From: Flavobacteriales bacterium
GTDB lineage: Bacteria; Bacteroidota; Bacteroidia; Flavobacteriales_D; Sanyastnellaceae
Assembly: GCA_947457285.1 (NCBI GenBank)
Contig: CANGVZ010000092.1
Span: 1 to 7,683, forward strand
Direction: 5' to 3'
Length of the DNA stretch: 7,683 nt
The translations under genes and the position numbers were made by a program. Positions 1 through 7,489 of this stretch are shown one piece after another. Below the pieces are notes generated by a model. It saw nothing but the letters and a program-made list of their open reading frames with translations. It was not told where the DNA came from and searched no databases. Numbering within the stretch: the first letter of the stretch is position 1; the number at the start of each line of letters is the position of its first letter.

Positions 1-1059
1 AACGAGTAAGAAGGCCTCGACAAGTGTTCTAATTACCTCCGCAATCGAGGCATCCAAGAATCGCGAAACGTCATACGCCACATTGTACTTCATCTTCGGA
101 GGAAAAGCTGATTGCTCGAGCTCCTTCATGCGTTCCTTCACATTATGGATGACCTCACGCGCATTCGATCCAGGGCGTTGTTTCAACATAATTGAAGCAG
201 AAGGGCGACCGTCGGTCTTGGAGTCCATGTGGTAGCTAAAAGAATCAAACTCCACCTTTGCAACATCTTTTAATCTTAAAAAAGATCCGTCTTCGTTGCT
301 TCGAATAATCAGGTCTTCATATTGTTCGGGTAAAAAGAATTTACCCGTGTATTTCAGTACGTATTGATTTACTTGAGAAAGTTTATCAGAGCTCTCGCCC
401 GTCTTACCAGGCGCGGCTTCTACGTTTTGGCTGCGAATTGCTGCTATTACTTCCTCGGATGAAATATTATATGACAGTAGTTTTTCTGGATTGAGCCAAA
501 CGCGCATCGAATAGTCGCGTGAACCCATAATCTCTGCGAAACCAACGCCATCAATACGTTTGAGTTCGGGAAGAATATTGATATCCGTAAAATTGTAAAC
601 GAATTTTTCATCAGCCGTTGCATCTTCGCTGTACAAGTTGAGGTAAAGCAGCATGCTGTTAACCTCCTTCTCTGTTACTACACCTGCTTTGATTACTTCT
701 TCTGGAAGCTCATCAAGTACCGTTGAAACGCGGTTCTGAACATTCACCGCAGCTTGATCCGGGTCGGTTCCTACTTTGAAATAAACAGTGATTAATGTTG
801 TACCATTATTACTGGATACGCTCGACATATAAGTCATCCCAGGCACACCATTGATGGCACGTTCGATAGGTGTTGCCACGGCCTTCGCGCACACCTCTGC
901 GTTGGCACCGGTGTACTTCGCCGTCACCGTCACAGAAGGTGGAACGATATCGGGGAACTGCGTGATAGGCAAACCCATGAATGCGAGACCTCCAGCCAAC
1001 ACCAACAAAAGTGATATCACCAACGACAAGATCGGTCGCTCGATAAATAGACGTAACAT
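1..1059 (-). CDS. RND-family multidrug efflux permease (AcrB/MexB/HAE1-like), N-terminal part, cut by window edge
   Basis: This is the inner-membrane, proton-driven pump of a tripartite efflux system. The reading frame is open from an ATG at 1059 to the window edge and shows 353 residues of a family usually about 1,040 long. TM1 spans about residues 9-30, after the family-typical start MLRLFIERPI and before QFPDIVPP. The porter domain follows, with GANAEVCAKAVATPIE (51-66), MTYMSS (75-80) and VNVQNRV (105-111). The second porter part includes MRVWLNPEKL (185-194), AAIRSQNVEAAPG (206-218) and LRLKDVAKVE (261-270). The visible end, EVIRTLVEAFLLV, is the start of TM2. All of this aligns with AcrB from memory. 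The gene lies 70 bases after its adaptor, in the same orientation, so the two are probably cotranscribed. The start has no clear Shine-Dalgarno, as is common in Bacteroidota. The TM4 proton-relay residues lie outside the window, and the substrate cannot be read from sequence. Confidence 0.95.
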   Translation of the reverse strand, partial: MLRLFIERPILSLVISLLLVLAGGLAFMGLPITQFPDIVPPSVTVTAKYTGANAEVCAKAVATPIERAINGVPGMTYMSSVSSNNGTTLITVYFKVGTDPDQAAVNVQNRVSTVLDELPEEVIKAGVVTEKEVNSMLLYLNLYSEDATADEKFVYNFTDINILPELKRIDGVGFAEIMGSRDYSMRVWLNPEKLLSYNISSEEVIAAIRSQNVEAAPGKTGESSDKLSQVNQYVLKYTGKFFLPEQYEDLIIRSNEDGSFLRLKDVAKVEFDSFSYHMDSKTDGRPSASIMLKQRPGSNAREVIHNVKERMKELEQSAFPPKMKYNVAYDVSRFLDASIAEVIRTLVEAFLLV

Positions 1060-1129
1060 AAGTTTTGTATAAGGACAGGCGTCTATTTATTTGAACGACA
1101 CCCATCATTCGTATTTTTAAAAAGAGATA

Positions 1130-2245
1130 TTATTTTCTTTTAATCACCGCGCCTTCTCTGAGATTTTGAACTCCTTGAGCAACGATTTCTTCGCCTGCGT
1201 TCAGGCCTTTACGAACGATGTATTTGTCGCCATGTCTTGAGTGAGCCTCAAAACTTTTCATGTAGACAGTATTATTTTTATCGACTACGAAAACGTAGTT
1301 TTTATCCTGTATTTCCAATACCGCTGTTTGAGGAATTACGAGCGCATTCTTAAACTTCTCAATGATGCGCACCTTACCAGTACTACCATGTTTGAGAAAA
1401 TGGTTTTGATTGCGGAAACGCGCTCTGAGCGCAATAGCAGCGGTACCTTCTTCAAATTCACCCGCCATGGTTTCAATTTCTCCAGTCTCAGGATACTTCG
1501 AACCATCAGCGAGAATCAACTCTACGTTTTGATCAAAAATCGAATCTTTATTTGATTTAAAATAATCCAGATATTCCAATTCCGATACTCTGAAGTACGC
1601 ATATACGGCTTCCATATCGCTAATGGTAGTGAGCAGTGCTCCTTCTGAAATGAGACTTCCGATACGGAAAGGGATTCTATCAATACGGCCATTGAAAGGT
1701 GATCTAATTTGACAATGCGAGAGACTTACTTTAGCAGCAACCTCATCCGCTTTTGCCTCTTCAACTTTGGATTTTGCTATTTCCAACTTCGCCTTTGCAA
1801 GTTCAAGCTCCGTCTCACTAACTACTTTTTTATCGGTGAGTTGTTTTACTCGGCGCACTTCCACTTCGGCAGACAACATCTCAGCCTCAGCGCTCTTTCT
1901 AACGGCTGATGCCTTATTCACCGCAGCTTGGTATTCTTCTGTATTGATTGAAAACAAGAGTTGTCCTTTAGAAACAAAGTGTCCTTCGTCCACAAAAATT
2001 TGATCGAGATAGCCTTCCACTCGCGCTCTGATTTCAACATTTTGGATGGCTTGAATGTCCGCTACATATTCCAGTTCCGCAGTGACATCTTCTTTGTTCA
2101 CATTTACTATGGGTACCAACTCCACTTCTTCGGTTTGTTGCGCCACTTGGTCCTCAGAAGAAGATTTGAAGCCAAACAAGGCAACAATTCCAAAAATGAC
2201 TAAAGCAATCGAACCAATGATCAACAGCGGCTTTCGCGATTTCAT
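1130..2245 (-). CDS. RND efflux periplasmic adaptor (membrane fusion protein, AcrA/MexA/HlyD-like)
   Basis: The adaptor bridges the inner-membrane RND pump to an outer-membrane channel. I place the start at the ATG at 2245, giving 371 residues (MKSRKPLLIIG). The same frame can be extended to a TTG at 2290, but that adds residues unlike a membrane signal. Order of parts: a hydrophobic N-terminal anchor or signal at about 7-25 with no lipobox cysteine; the first half of the lipoyl (barrel-sandwich) domain at about 68-102 (VEIRARVEGYLDQIFVDEG); a charged alpha-helical hairpin at about 103-176; the second lipoyl half at 177-208 (CQIRSPFNGRID); a beta-barrel domain at about 213-296; and a membrane-proximal domain from about 300, beginning with the family-typical ALVIPQTAVLE. 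Length is normal for the family. It precedes the permease by 70 bases, the usual adaptor-then-pump order. No TolC-like gene is visible; one could lie beyond the left edge. Confidence 0.95.
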   Translation of the reverse strand: MKSRKPLLIIGSIALVIFGIVALFGFKSSSEDQVAQQTEEVELVPIVNVNKEDVTAELEYVADIQAIQNVEIRARVEGYLDQIFVDEGHFVSKGQLLFSINTEEYQAAVNKASAVRKSAEAEMLSAEVEVRRVKQLTDKKVVSETELELAKAKLEIAKSKVEEAKADEVAAKVSLSHCQIRSPFNGRIDRIPFRIGSLISEGALLTTISDMEAVYAYFRVSELEYLDYFKSNKDSIFDQNVELILADGSKYPETGEIETMAGEFEEGTAAIALRARFRNQNHFLKHGSTGKVRIIEKFKNALVIPQTAVLEIQDKNYVFVVDKNNTVYMKSFEAHSRHGDKYIVRKGLNAGEEIVAQGVQNLREGAVIKRK

Positions 2246-2308
2246 ACAGATTATTTTTTGTTCTTTAAAAAAGCACTGCAAAACAATCAACGAAAAGCCT
2301 CACTTGTT

Positions 2309-2325
2309 TATGGATGAAATCCATA
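2309..2325. repeat. Short perfect inverted repeat, possible operator
   Basis: The sequence TATGGAT-GAA-ATCCATA is a perfect 7-base inverted repeat with a 3-base spacer, 64 bases before the adaptor start. It is not followed by a T-run on either strand, so it does not look like an intrinsic terminator. A dimeric repressor of the efflux genes could bind such a site, but no regulator gene is adjacent. A 7-base palindrome can also occur by chance in AT-rich spacer DNA. Confidence 0.3.
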
Positions 2326-2340
2326 TTAAGGAATTTTCAG

Positions 2341-2359
2341 AAAAATCGGATTGATTTTT
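2341..2359 (-). terminator. Weak candidate terminator after the Omp85-like gene
   Basis: On the minus strand AAAAATC and GATTTTT form a 7-base stem around a 5-base loop, ending in T residues, 16 bases beyond the stop codon of the large envelope protein gene. Only one of the seven pairs is G-C, so the stem is weak. It may allow partial readthrough into the efflux pair or may be only A/T-tract symmetry. Confidence 0.25.
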
Positions 2360-2374
2360 TGAAATAATAAGAAA

Positions 2375-5300
2375 TTAGAAATCGAGGTTGAGTGATAAAT
2401 AGAACACACGTGGAAGTACTCTGCGATCGTCTACACCCCACGCCCAGTCAGCTCTGAGGAAGTATCCCAGCACGCGCGAACGCAGACCAAAACCGTATCC
2501 ATAGACGATAGGATCTTTGTTGTTTTCTATTTCAACTGTTATTGGATTTCTTACGACTGTGGTCCGATTGAATAAGTTTTCATTGCTATAAGGCGATGGG
2601 CCTGTCCATGCAGAACCAGCATCAAAGAATGTCACGATTTGGAAGTTTTCAATGAAATCGCTCTTAATAGGTTTTTTCATGAAATACTTGAATACAGGCC
2701 AGCGAATTTCTGCATTAGCCAATGCAAATGAATTTCCATTGCGCGCATTTACGAAGAATCCGCGCATTGGCCCCATGAATGTTTGATGATAAAAGACAGC
2801 TGTATCGAGCCCCGGAAGTGAGTTATCCACTCTTTGGAAAAGCCAGTTGTCTACACCGCCTAAATAGTGAGCAAGTTTGTATCTGCCGAAGGTGGTGCTT
2901 CCACTTAATCGGAATGCAAAGATTAAATCGCGATGTATTTTTTTATAATGTCTAAAGTCAAATCCAAGGATATTGAAGTCCGAACGCTGGTCGAAAATTT
3001 CTGGTCTTTGATAACGCTCAACCCAAATCTTATAGCGTGTTCCATTATATAAATTCAATCCGCGATTCACTGTATTATCGAAAACGTATTCAAGACGTGC
3101 GCCCACTTGATACTGACGGAACGTAGGAGCTACAAGGCTTTGAGGATCTGTACTACTTGTCACTAAACGGTCTTGACGACCAATAACAGTGAGTCTCAAG
3201 CTCGCCAATTCAGTGAAAGGATATTTCCACTGATATTGCAGTGCGTGTGTATGAACTTTAAATGAATTAAAATCACTGAGTGTAGTTTGGGCTTGGCGTT
3301 GTGCGGTAAATTTCCTGTCAATTCTTCCTTTCAAATTTTCGAAGCTTACTCCAAAGTCATTGTTTTGCAAATCAAATGCGAGGCGCACTCCACCCACCAG
3401 TTTATAATCTTCAAACAAATCGCTTAGGCCAAATTTTATTAATCCAGATATTCCAGGGTTGATACTTGTCGGTGTAGTGAATTTTTGATAAAAGGCATTG
3501 GTAAAACTATTGTCTACTTGAGAAAGAACGTAATCAGTCGCAAAATTCAATCGGTATCCTCGAGACTTTGGAATCTCCAGTGTTTTGGCAATGAGTGTGT
3601 CTGTTGCGGGTGTGCCCTCTGGAGTTATTTCCTGAATGCGAACAGACTCTTTCTCGTAGGCATAGTCTTTCCGTTCGTCTTCGAAGACATAATTGAAAAT
3701 ATCCACTTCATCTTCAGCCAATGAATCCTTTTCAAAGGAGTAGATTTCAAAACGATCGGTTGGTTTCGATTCATTGTCTGCGGTAGGCAATACAGTTCCT
3801 TCAAATGACTTATCGTCCTCGCTATTTCCTAAGTAAACATAGGGTTTTCCTCCCGACTTAAACAACAAACTATAATCTCCAGAAGAAGGATTGAAGTGGT
3901 AGTCTTGGGGATTTCTTGGAAAGTTGGAAATGATGGAAGAAGTAGTAAAATATCTATAATGGATTGTTGTGTCAATACGTGCGATAGCACTATCAATTTT
4001 GGCGATGTAGCGATTTTCTATACCAGTTTCATCGCTGAGGTAGGTAAAGTGGCGGTTGCTATATTCATATGGGAGGCGTTCATCGGCTTTGGGAGAATTG
4101 GTGACGCGTTCCAAGATATTTGAGCGTGTGCTTAGGTTGTAGATAAAAATATCTTTATTCGTAGCCGTAAGCTCGCCCTTTGTATCTGTTCGCAGCGTGT
4201 CGTCAGGCCTATTGGACGCGAAGATTATTCTTGTATCATTCTCAATGAATCTCGGATTGATATCATCATAGACATCATCGGTGAGTTGTTCTTGATTATT
4301 TCCAATTACTTGATATAAATAGATATCAGTGCGACCCTTGTTGACACCGCTGAATAGAATTCTCTTTCCGTCTTTACTATAATAGGCATCGATGACCTTC
4401 TCAATTCTGAAAAGCTCCTTTTCCACCGCTTTCTTATCTTCAAGATTATAGTTACCAATGAAAGCGCGTCCTCTTTTTTCGAACATGTAGGTTAGCACAC
4501 CAGAAGTTGGGTGCCAGGCGAGGATAGGGAACGACTCATCTGGCAATCTATCGAGACGATATTCTCGCTTGAGTATTCGCTTTAATTTTTTCTTTTCGAA
4601 ATCGTACAACCAAATTTTGTACTGCCCCATTTCATGCGTCACGAAGGCGATCTTTGAACCGTCGGGCGACATTTCAAATTGAGAGTAATTGTACTTTTTC
4701 TTGTAGCGGACTGGGATAACGCCAAGCTTTTTGTTTTCCTTCTTCCATTCTCTCTTCTCAGCTTTCGTTGCATCTGGGCTAAGTGGTGCGGGCGCTCCAG
4801 GAATTTGCTGAAGTTTTAGCCTACCATATTTTTCTTTATAATACTTATTGAATTCTTTAGTGATTGTATCCACGTTCATCCCCAAGACAAATAAAAAACC
4901 GCTTTCTACATTTCGGCTTAGGCGCGTCATGTAGAGGATGTTGGGGATCACATTCTCTCCGTACACATCCGTGACGAAGGCCCAGAAAGCGTGGCCAGCG
5001 AGGCGGGCTTCTTTACCTTCATATCGGTTGATACCTGGCATTTTTTTGCGTTTCACTACATCGCGCATGAATGCTTCTGATTCAGGATCGCGTCTTTGAG
5101 AAGCATAGCTGATGATACCTTCCTCATACCATTTTGGTATACTGAGAAGGGTGCTCGACTTGAGCACATCCTTCCAATCGCCGCCGTACATCATGTTATT
5201 GAAGACGACTTTAGATAGGCTTTCTCTGATTTGTTTTTCTAAAGATTCGTGATCACCTTCATAGTACACAAACATCTTATTGCCCATGATGCGTGCGGCA

Positions 5301-5662
5301 CCGCCGATGTTGAATTGGTCATCATTAGAAATACCGATATTGCTTTGTCTAAATTCACTTTGCTTTGAATAGCTCAGAATTTGGACTTTGTCTTCTAATT
5401 GGAAGTCGAAGAATTTCTGTATGTCCTTGATATTTCTATCCGCTGAGACCAAGACATATTGCGCGAGGTCCTCACCGCCTTGATAGTAGTAAACTTCAAA
5501 ATTAGTGGTTGGATAATAGAACCATTCGAAATCGCGGTATTGAACCCTGTTTTTACCAAAATCCATATTTGATCCTTGATAAAATTGAGCCACCGCATGG
5601 GTTGAGCAGAAAATTACCGAAAGAAAAAAAAGTAGTTTATGAATTTGGTTTAAAGCCACCAT
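2375..5662 (-). CDS. Secreted outer-membrane protein: degenerate peptidase-MA-like domain, TolB/PD40 beta-propeller and Omp85-like barrel
   Basis: This 1095-residue protein is probably outer-membrane inserted with a large periplasmic part. A Sec signal peptide covers 1-25, with cleavage expected after AVA (23-25) and before QFYQG. Residues about 50-280 resemble the peptidase-MA/M1-like family: IPKWYEEGIISYAS (175-188) matches its 'lPxWlxEGlaxY' motif, but the place expected for HExxH reads RESLS (146-150), so zinc catalysis is unlikely. A Lys-rich linker (about 297-323) leads to PD40/TolB-type repeats, for example MSPDGSKIAF (331-340), YSKDGKRILFSG (428-439) and INPRFIENDTRIIFASN (468-484); about six blades fit 325-611. 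An acidic linker (about 612-695) precedes a barrel from about 705. The barrel carries the Omp85/D15 signatures MRGF (966-969) and FFDAGSAW (1012-1019), then YGYGFGLRS, and ends in Phe, the usual BAM signal. I see no POTRA repeats. The function is unknown. Automated pipelines may call it 'TolB-like' or 'PD40 domain protein'. It ends 129 bases before the efflux adaptor. Confidence 0.85.
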   Translation of the reverse strand: MVALNQIHKLLFFLSVIFCSTHAVAQFYQGSNMDFGKNRVQYRDFEWFYYPTTNFEVYYYQGGEDLAQYVLVSADRNIKDIQKFFDFQLEDKVQILSYSKQSEFRQSNIGISNDDQFNIGGAARIMGNKMFVYYEGDHESLEKQIRESLSKVVFNNMMYGGDWKDVLKSSTLLSIPKWYEEGIISYASQRRDPESEAFMRDVVKRKKMPGINRYEGKEARLAGHAFWAFVTDVYGENVIPNILYMTRLSRNVESGFLFVLGMNVDTITKEFNKYYKEKYGRLKLQQIPGAPAPLSPDATKAEKREWKKENKKLGVIPVRYKKKYNYSQFEMSPDGSKIAFVTHEMGQYKIWLYDFEKKKLKRILKREYRLDRLPDESFPILAWHPTSGVLTYMFEKRGRAFIGNYNLEDKKAVEKELFRIEKVIDAYYSKDGKRILFSGVNKGRTDIYLYQVIGNNQEQLTDDVYDDINPRFIENDTRIIFASNRPDDTLRTDTKGELTATNKDIFIYNLSTRSNILERVTNSPKADERLPYEYSNRHFTYLSDETGIENRYIAKIDSAIARIDTTIHYRYFTTSSIISNFPRNPQDYHFNPSSGDYSLLFKSGGKPYVYLGNSEDDKSFEGTVLPTADNESKPTDRFEIYSFEKDSLAEDEVDIFNYVFEDERKDYAYEKESVRIQEITPEGTPATDTLIAKTLEIPKSRGYRLNFATDYVLSQVDNSFTNAFYQKFTTPTSINPGISGLIKFGLSDLFEDYKLVGGVRLAFDLQNNDFGVSFENLKGRIDRKFTAQRQAQTTLSDFNSFKVHTHALQYQWKYPFTELASLRLTVIGRQDRLVTSSTDPQSLVAPTFRQYQVGARLEYVFDNTVNRGLNLYNGTRYKIWVERYQRPEIFDQRSDFNILGFDFRHYKKIHRDLIFAFRLSGSTTFGRYKLAHYLGGVDNWLFQRVDNSLPGLDTAVFYHQTFMGPMRGFFVNARNGNSFALANAEIRWPVFKYFMKKPIKSDFIENFQIVTFFDAGSAWTGPSPYSNENLFNRTTVVRNPITVEIENNKDPIVYGYGFGLRSRVLGYFLRADWAWGVDDRRVLPRVFYLSLNLDF

Positions 5663-5785
5663 AGCGTGCTAAAATAACGAAAGGATACTAAATATGGACG
5701 AAAAACCCCCAATAACGCACAAAGTTTCAGAAAATTTTTAAAATGAGGGTATGTTGCTCCCTCCGTATTTTTGGAAAAAAATAAT
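5663..5785. promoter_or_regulatory. Divergent intergenic region holding promoters for the envelope protein and the hydrolase
   Basis: The two flanking genes start in opposite directions, so both promoters should lie in these 123 bases. On the plus strand 5766-5773 (TATTTTTG) matches the Bacteroidota -7 element TAnnTTTG exactly. The only TTG nearby (5754-5756) is too close to act as the matching -33 element, and a start about 7 bases downstream would leave a leader of only a few bases before the ATG at 5786. On the minus strand TATTTTAG (reverse complement of 5669-5676) is one base off the same element but lies very close to the start at 5662. Neither assignment is firm. Confidence 0.35.
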
Positions 5786-6439
5786 ATGTCGATTCATCTT
5801 TTCACTTTCAATGCCTTTCAGGAGAACACCTATGTTTTGGCCAACGGTGCCGGGCAAGCCATCATTATTGACCCTGGCATGACAGACGAAGAGGAAGATA
5901 AGGTGTTGTTTGAATTTATTGAAAATCGAGGATTGCAGCCCATTCTATTGCTCAATACTCATTGTCATATCGATCATATTTTGGGAAATGCCGCGGTAAT
6001 TGAAAAGTACGGCATTCCATTCTATGCCCATGAAAAGGACTTGCCGACATTGGAGCGCGGCGCGGCAGCCAGCATGATGTGGAATATCCCCTATCGATTG
6101 AGTCCACAGCCGACAAAATTCATTGCTGAAGGGGATCGCATTGAATTTGGAGAACATAGCCTTGATGTCTTGTTTGTACCTGGACATGCGCCCGGGCACG
6201 TGGTTTTTGTAGATCATCAGCATGAAATGGTCATTGGCGGTGATGTGCTTTTTAAAGGGAGCGTTGGTCGTGTCGATTTGCCAGGGAGCAATAAAGAAGA
6301 TTTGATTAAATCCATTCAGGAGAAAATGTATGCACTTCCGGATCATTATGTGGTGCATCCTGGCCATGGTCCAGCCACAACCATTGGCGAAGAGAAGGTG
6401 AGTAATTACTTCATAGGAGCGAATTACGTGCGTTTTTGA
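5786..6439 (+). CDS. Metallo-beta-lactamase-fold hydrolase, glyoxalase II/YcbL-like
   Basis: This is a soluble cytoplasmic hydrolase of 217 residues. The zinc-site motif THCHIDH gives H59, H61, D63 and H64. The remaining ligands are H134 in PGHAPGH, D153 in GGDVLF, and H194 in HPGHGP. This full set indicates a two-metal site. The opening FQENTYVL and the IIDPG motif (27-31) are typical of the glyoxalase II-like branch, whose members cleave thioesters such as S-lactoylglutathione. The C-terminal helical domain of classical glyoxalase II (about 250-260 residues) is absent, as in the short YcbL-type proteins. The natural thiol substrate is therefore unclear, and glutathione is not a safe assumption in Bacteroidota. 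I chose the ATG at 5786 over a TTG at 5771, which adds only MEKNN and overlaps a promoter-like element. It stands alone on the plus strand and abuts the kinase gene end to end. Confidence 0.93.
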   Translation: MSIHLFTFNAFQENTYVLANGAGQAIIIDPGMTDEEEDKVLFEFIENRGLQPILLLNTHCHIDHILGNAAVIEKYGIPFYAHEKDLPTLERGAAASMMWNIPYRLSPQPTKFIAEGDRIEFGEHSLDVLFVPGHAPGHVVFVDHQHEMVIGGDVLFKGSVGRVDLPGSNKEDLIKSIQEKMYALPDHYVVHPGHGPATTIGEEKVSNYFIGANYVRF

Positions 6440-7489
6440 TCAACGCGACTTCTTCAGGGTAAATGCAAATGTGCTACCGATAGCCTCTGTACTTCGTACT
6501 GAAATGGTTTGCTTGTGTGCTTCGATGATGTGCTTGCAAATGGCCAGACCTAGCCCCGAGCCCCCCTCGTTTCGTGAACGCGATTTATCGACGCGATAAA
6601 ATCTCTCGAAAATTCTGGGAAGGTGTTCTTTTGCTATTCCAAGACCGTTATCCGCAACCTCAATCAGAATGTTATCATCCATGTCATAGAAGCGAATGCG
6701 CGTCTCACCACCCTCTTTGCCGTAATTGATACTATTTACGAGAAGGTTTGTAAATACTTGTTGAATACGCTTGTCGTCGGCTTCAACCCAAATAGGTTTT
6801 TCATTTGGATTTTTTAATCTCAATGTGATATTTCTATCCTTTGCCTGTTCCTCAAGGGAATCCATCATTTTTCTGGCAAGATCGACAATATCAAAACGTT
6901 TCAATACAAGACTAAAACCATCGCTTTCGATGCGGGTGATTTGATCGAGGTCAGAAATCAAATCGCTAATTCTATCGCAATTCGAAGCTGCCTTTTGCAA
7001 AAATTTACGCGTAAGGGTTTCGTCTTGTAAATCCCCTTCCAAAAGTGTGTCTACATAACCTTGGATATTGAAAATTGGTGTTTTCAATTCGTGGGCGAGA
7101 TTGCCGATAAACTCCTTTCTAAAATTATCGGTGGCCTTTAATTCCTTTACTTCCTTAATTTTTTCTTCTGCCCAATCCATCACCTGTTCGTTTACGAGTC
7201 CCAAAACGTCGGTGCTCATCCGAATACTCGGCTTGATATCGCCTTGTGACGTTTTTAGAGAGTGGATGGTTTTGTAGATAATCTTGACTTTCGAATAGAG
7301 GAATTTTTCGATATAAAAAAAGATGATGAAGTATGAAATCACCACGCTGAGCATCACAAATAGAAGCAGCCACTGCCATTCAAATTCGCGATCGAGAAAA
7401 TAAACTAAAAGGAAATACGTAAGCGCCAGCAAACCGGTGATCAGCGCTGAAGAAATTAATGCTACACCTTTCGGGGTCCTTTTAGACAT
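6440..7489 (-). CDS. PhoR-like sensor histidine kinase (HisKA + HATPase_c), with minimal sensor region
   Basis: This membrane kinase of 349 residues would autophosphorylate on H133 and pass the phosphate to the regulator encoded just upstream. Two hydrophobic helices, about 9-32 and 39-61, are joined by a loop of only about six residues (DREFEW), so there is no periplasmic sensor domain. No PAS domain fits in the 60-120 stretch, which looks like a short HAMP-like or coiled linker. The H-box is NLAHELKTPI (130-139). ATP-binding boxes are complete: N-box around N252 (TNLLVNSINYG), G1 DNGLGI (280-285), F-box IFERFYRVDKSRSR and G2 GGSGLGLAI (309-317). The start is the ATG at 7489, whose A is shared with the upstream TGA; a TTG one codon earlier is less likely. 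The catalytic part resembles PhoR, but without pst or phoU genes in view the signal cannot be assigned. Short-looped kinases often sense through the membrane or through a partner. Confidence 0.95.
   Translation of the reverse strand: MSKRTPKGVALISSALITGLLALTYFLLVYFLDREFEWQWLLLFVMLSVVISYFIIFFYIEKFLYSKVKIIYKTIHSLKTSQGDIKPSIRMSTDVLGLVNEQVMDWAEEKIKEVKELKATDNFRKEFIGNLAHELKTPIFNIQGYVDTLLEGDLQDETLTRKFLQKAASNCDRISDLISDLDQITRIESDGFSLVLKRFDIVDLARKMMDSLEEQAKDRNITLRLKNPNEKPIWVEADDKRIQQVFTNLLVNSINYGKEGGETRIRFYDMDDNILIEVADNGLGIAKEHLPRIFERFYRVDKSRSRNEGGSGLGLAICKHIIEAHKQTISVRSTEAIGSTFAFTLKKSR

Larger units (their letters stand above)
2246..2374. other. Intergenic gap between the envelope protein gene and the efflux pair
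   Basis: These 129 bases separate two genes on the same strand. The stretch is AT-rich and contains two small inverted repeats (listed separately). I found no good match on the minus strand to the Bacteroidota promoter pattern (TTG about 20 bases before TAnnTTTG). The nearest is TTGTTTTG (reverse complement of 2279-2286), which lacks the A and has no paired upstream TTG. The efflux pair may therefore have its own promoter here or depend on readthrough; the sequence alone does not settle it. Confidence 0.5.

Noticed and set aside
809..1108. Open minus-strand frame of 99 codons over the permease start
   Set aside because: It is out of frame with the permease, which has clear homology through the same bases. 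The product is Arg/His/Cys-rich with no recognisable motif.
1060..1129. Possible small RNA or regulatory site between adaptor and permease
   Set aside because: The 70-base spacer is AT-rich with no stable hairpin or promoter match that I can see; it looks like an ordinary intra-operon gap.
1241..2354. Several plus-strand frames of 66-104 codons opposite the adaptor gene
   Set aside because: They are complementary-strand shadows of a well-conserved gene and show no start context or protein features of their own.
5395..5598. Minus-strand frame of 67 codons near the start of the envelope protein
   Set aside because: It overlaps the signal peptide and early domain in another frame and has no independent support.
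5945..6367. Open minus-strand frame of 140 codons inside the hydrolase
   Set aside because: It is antisense to a gene whose plus-strand product carries a full set of metal-binding motifs. The antisense product has no family resemblance.
6430..6446. Bidirectional intrinsic terminator at the hydrolase/kinase junction
   Set aside because: The stem is only 5 base pairs with a 7-base loop and no T-tract follows on either strand, so it is not listed as a terminator.
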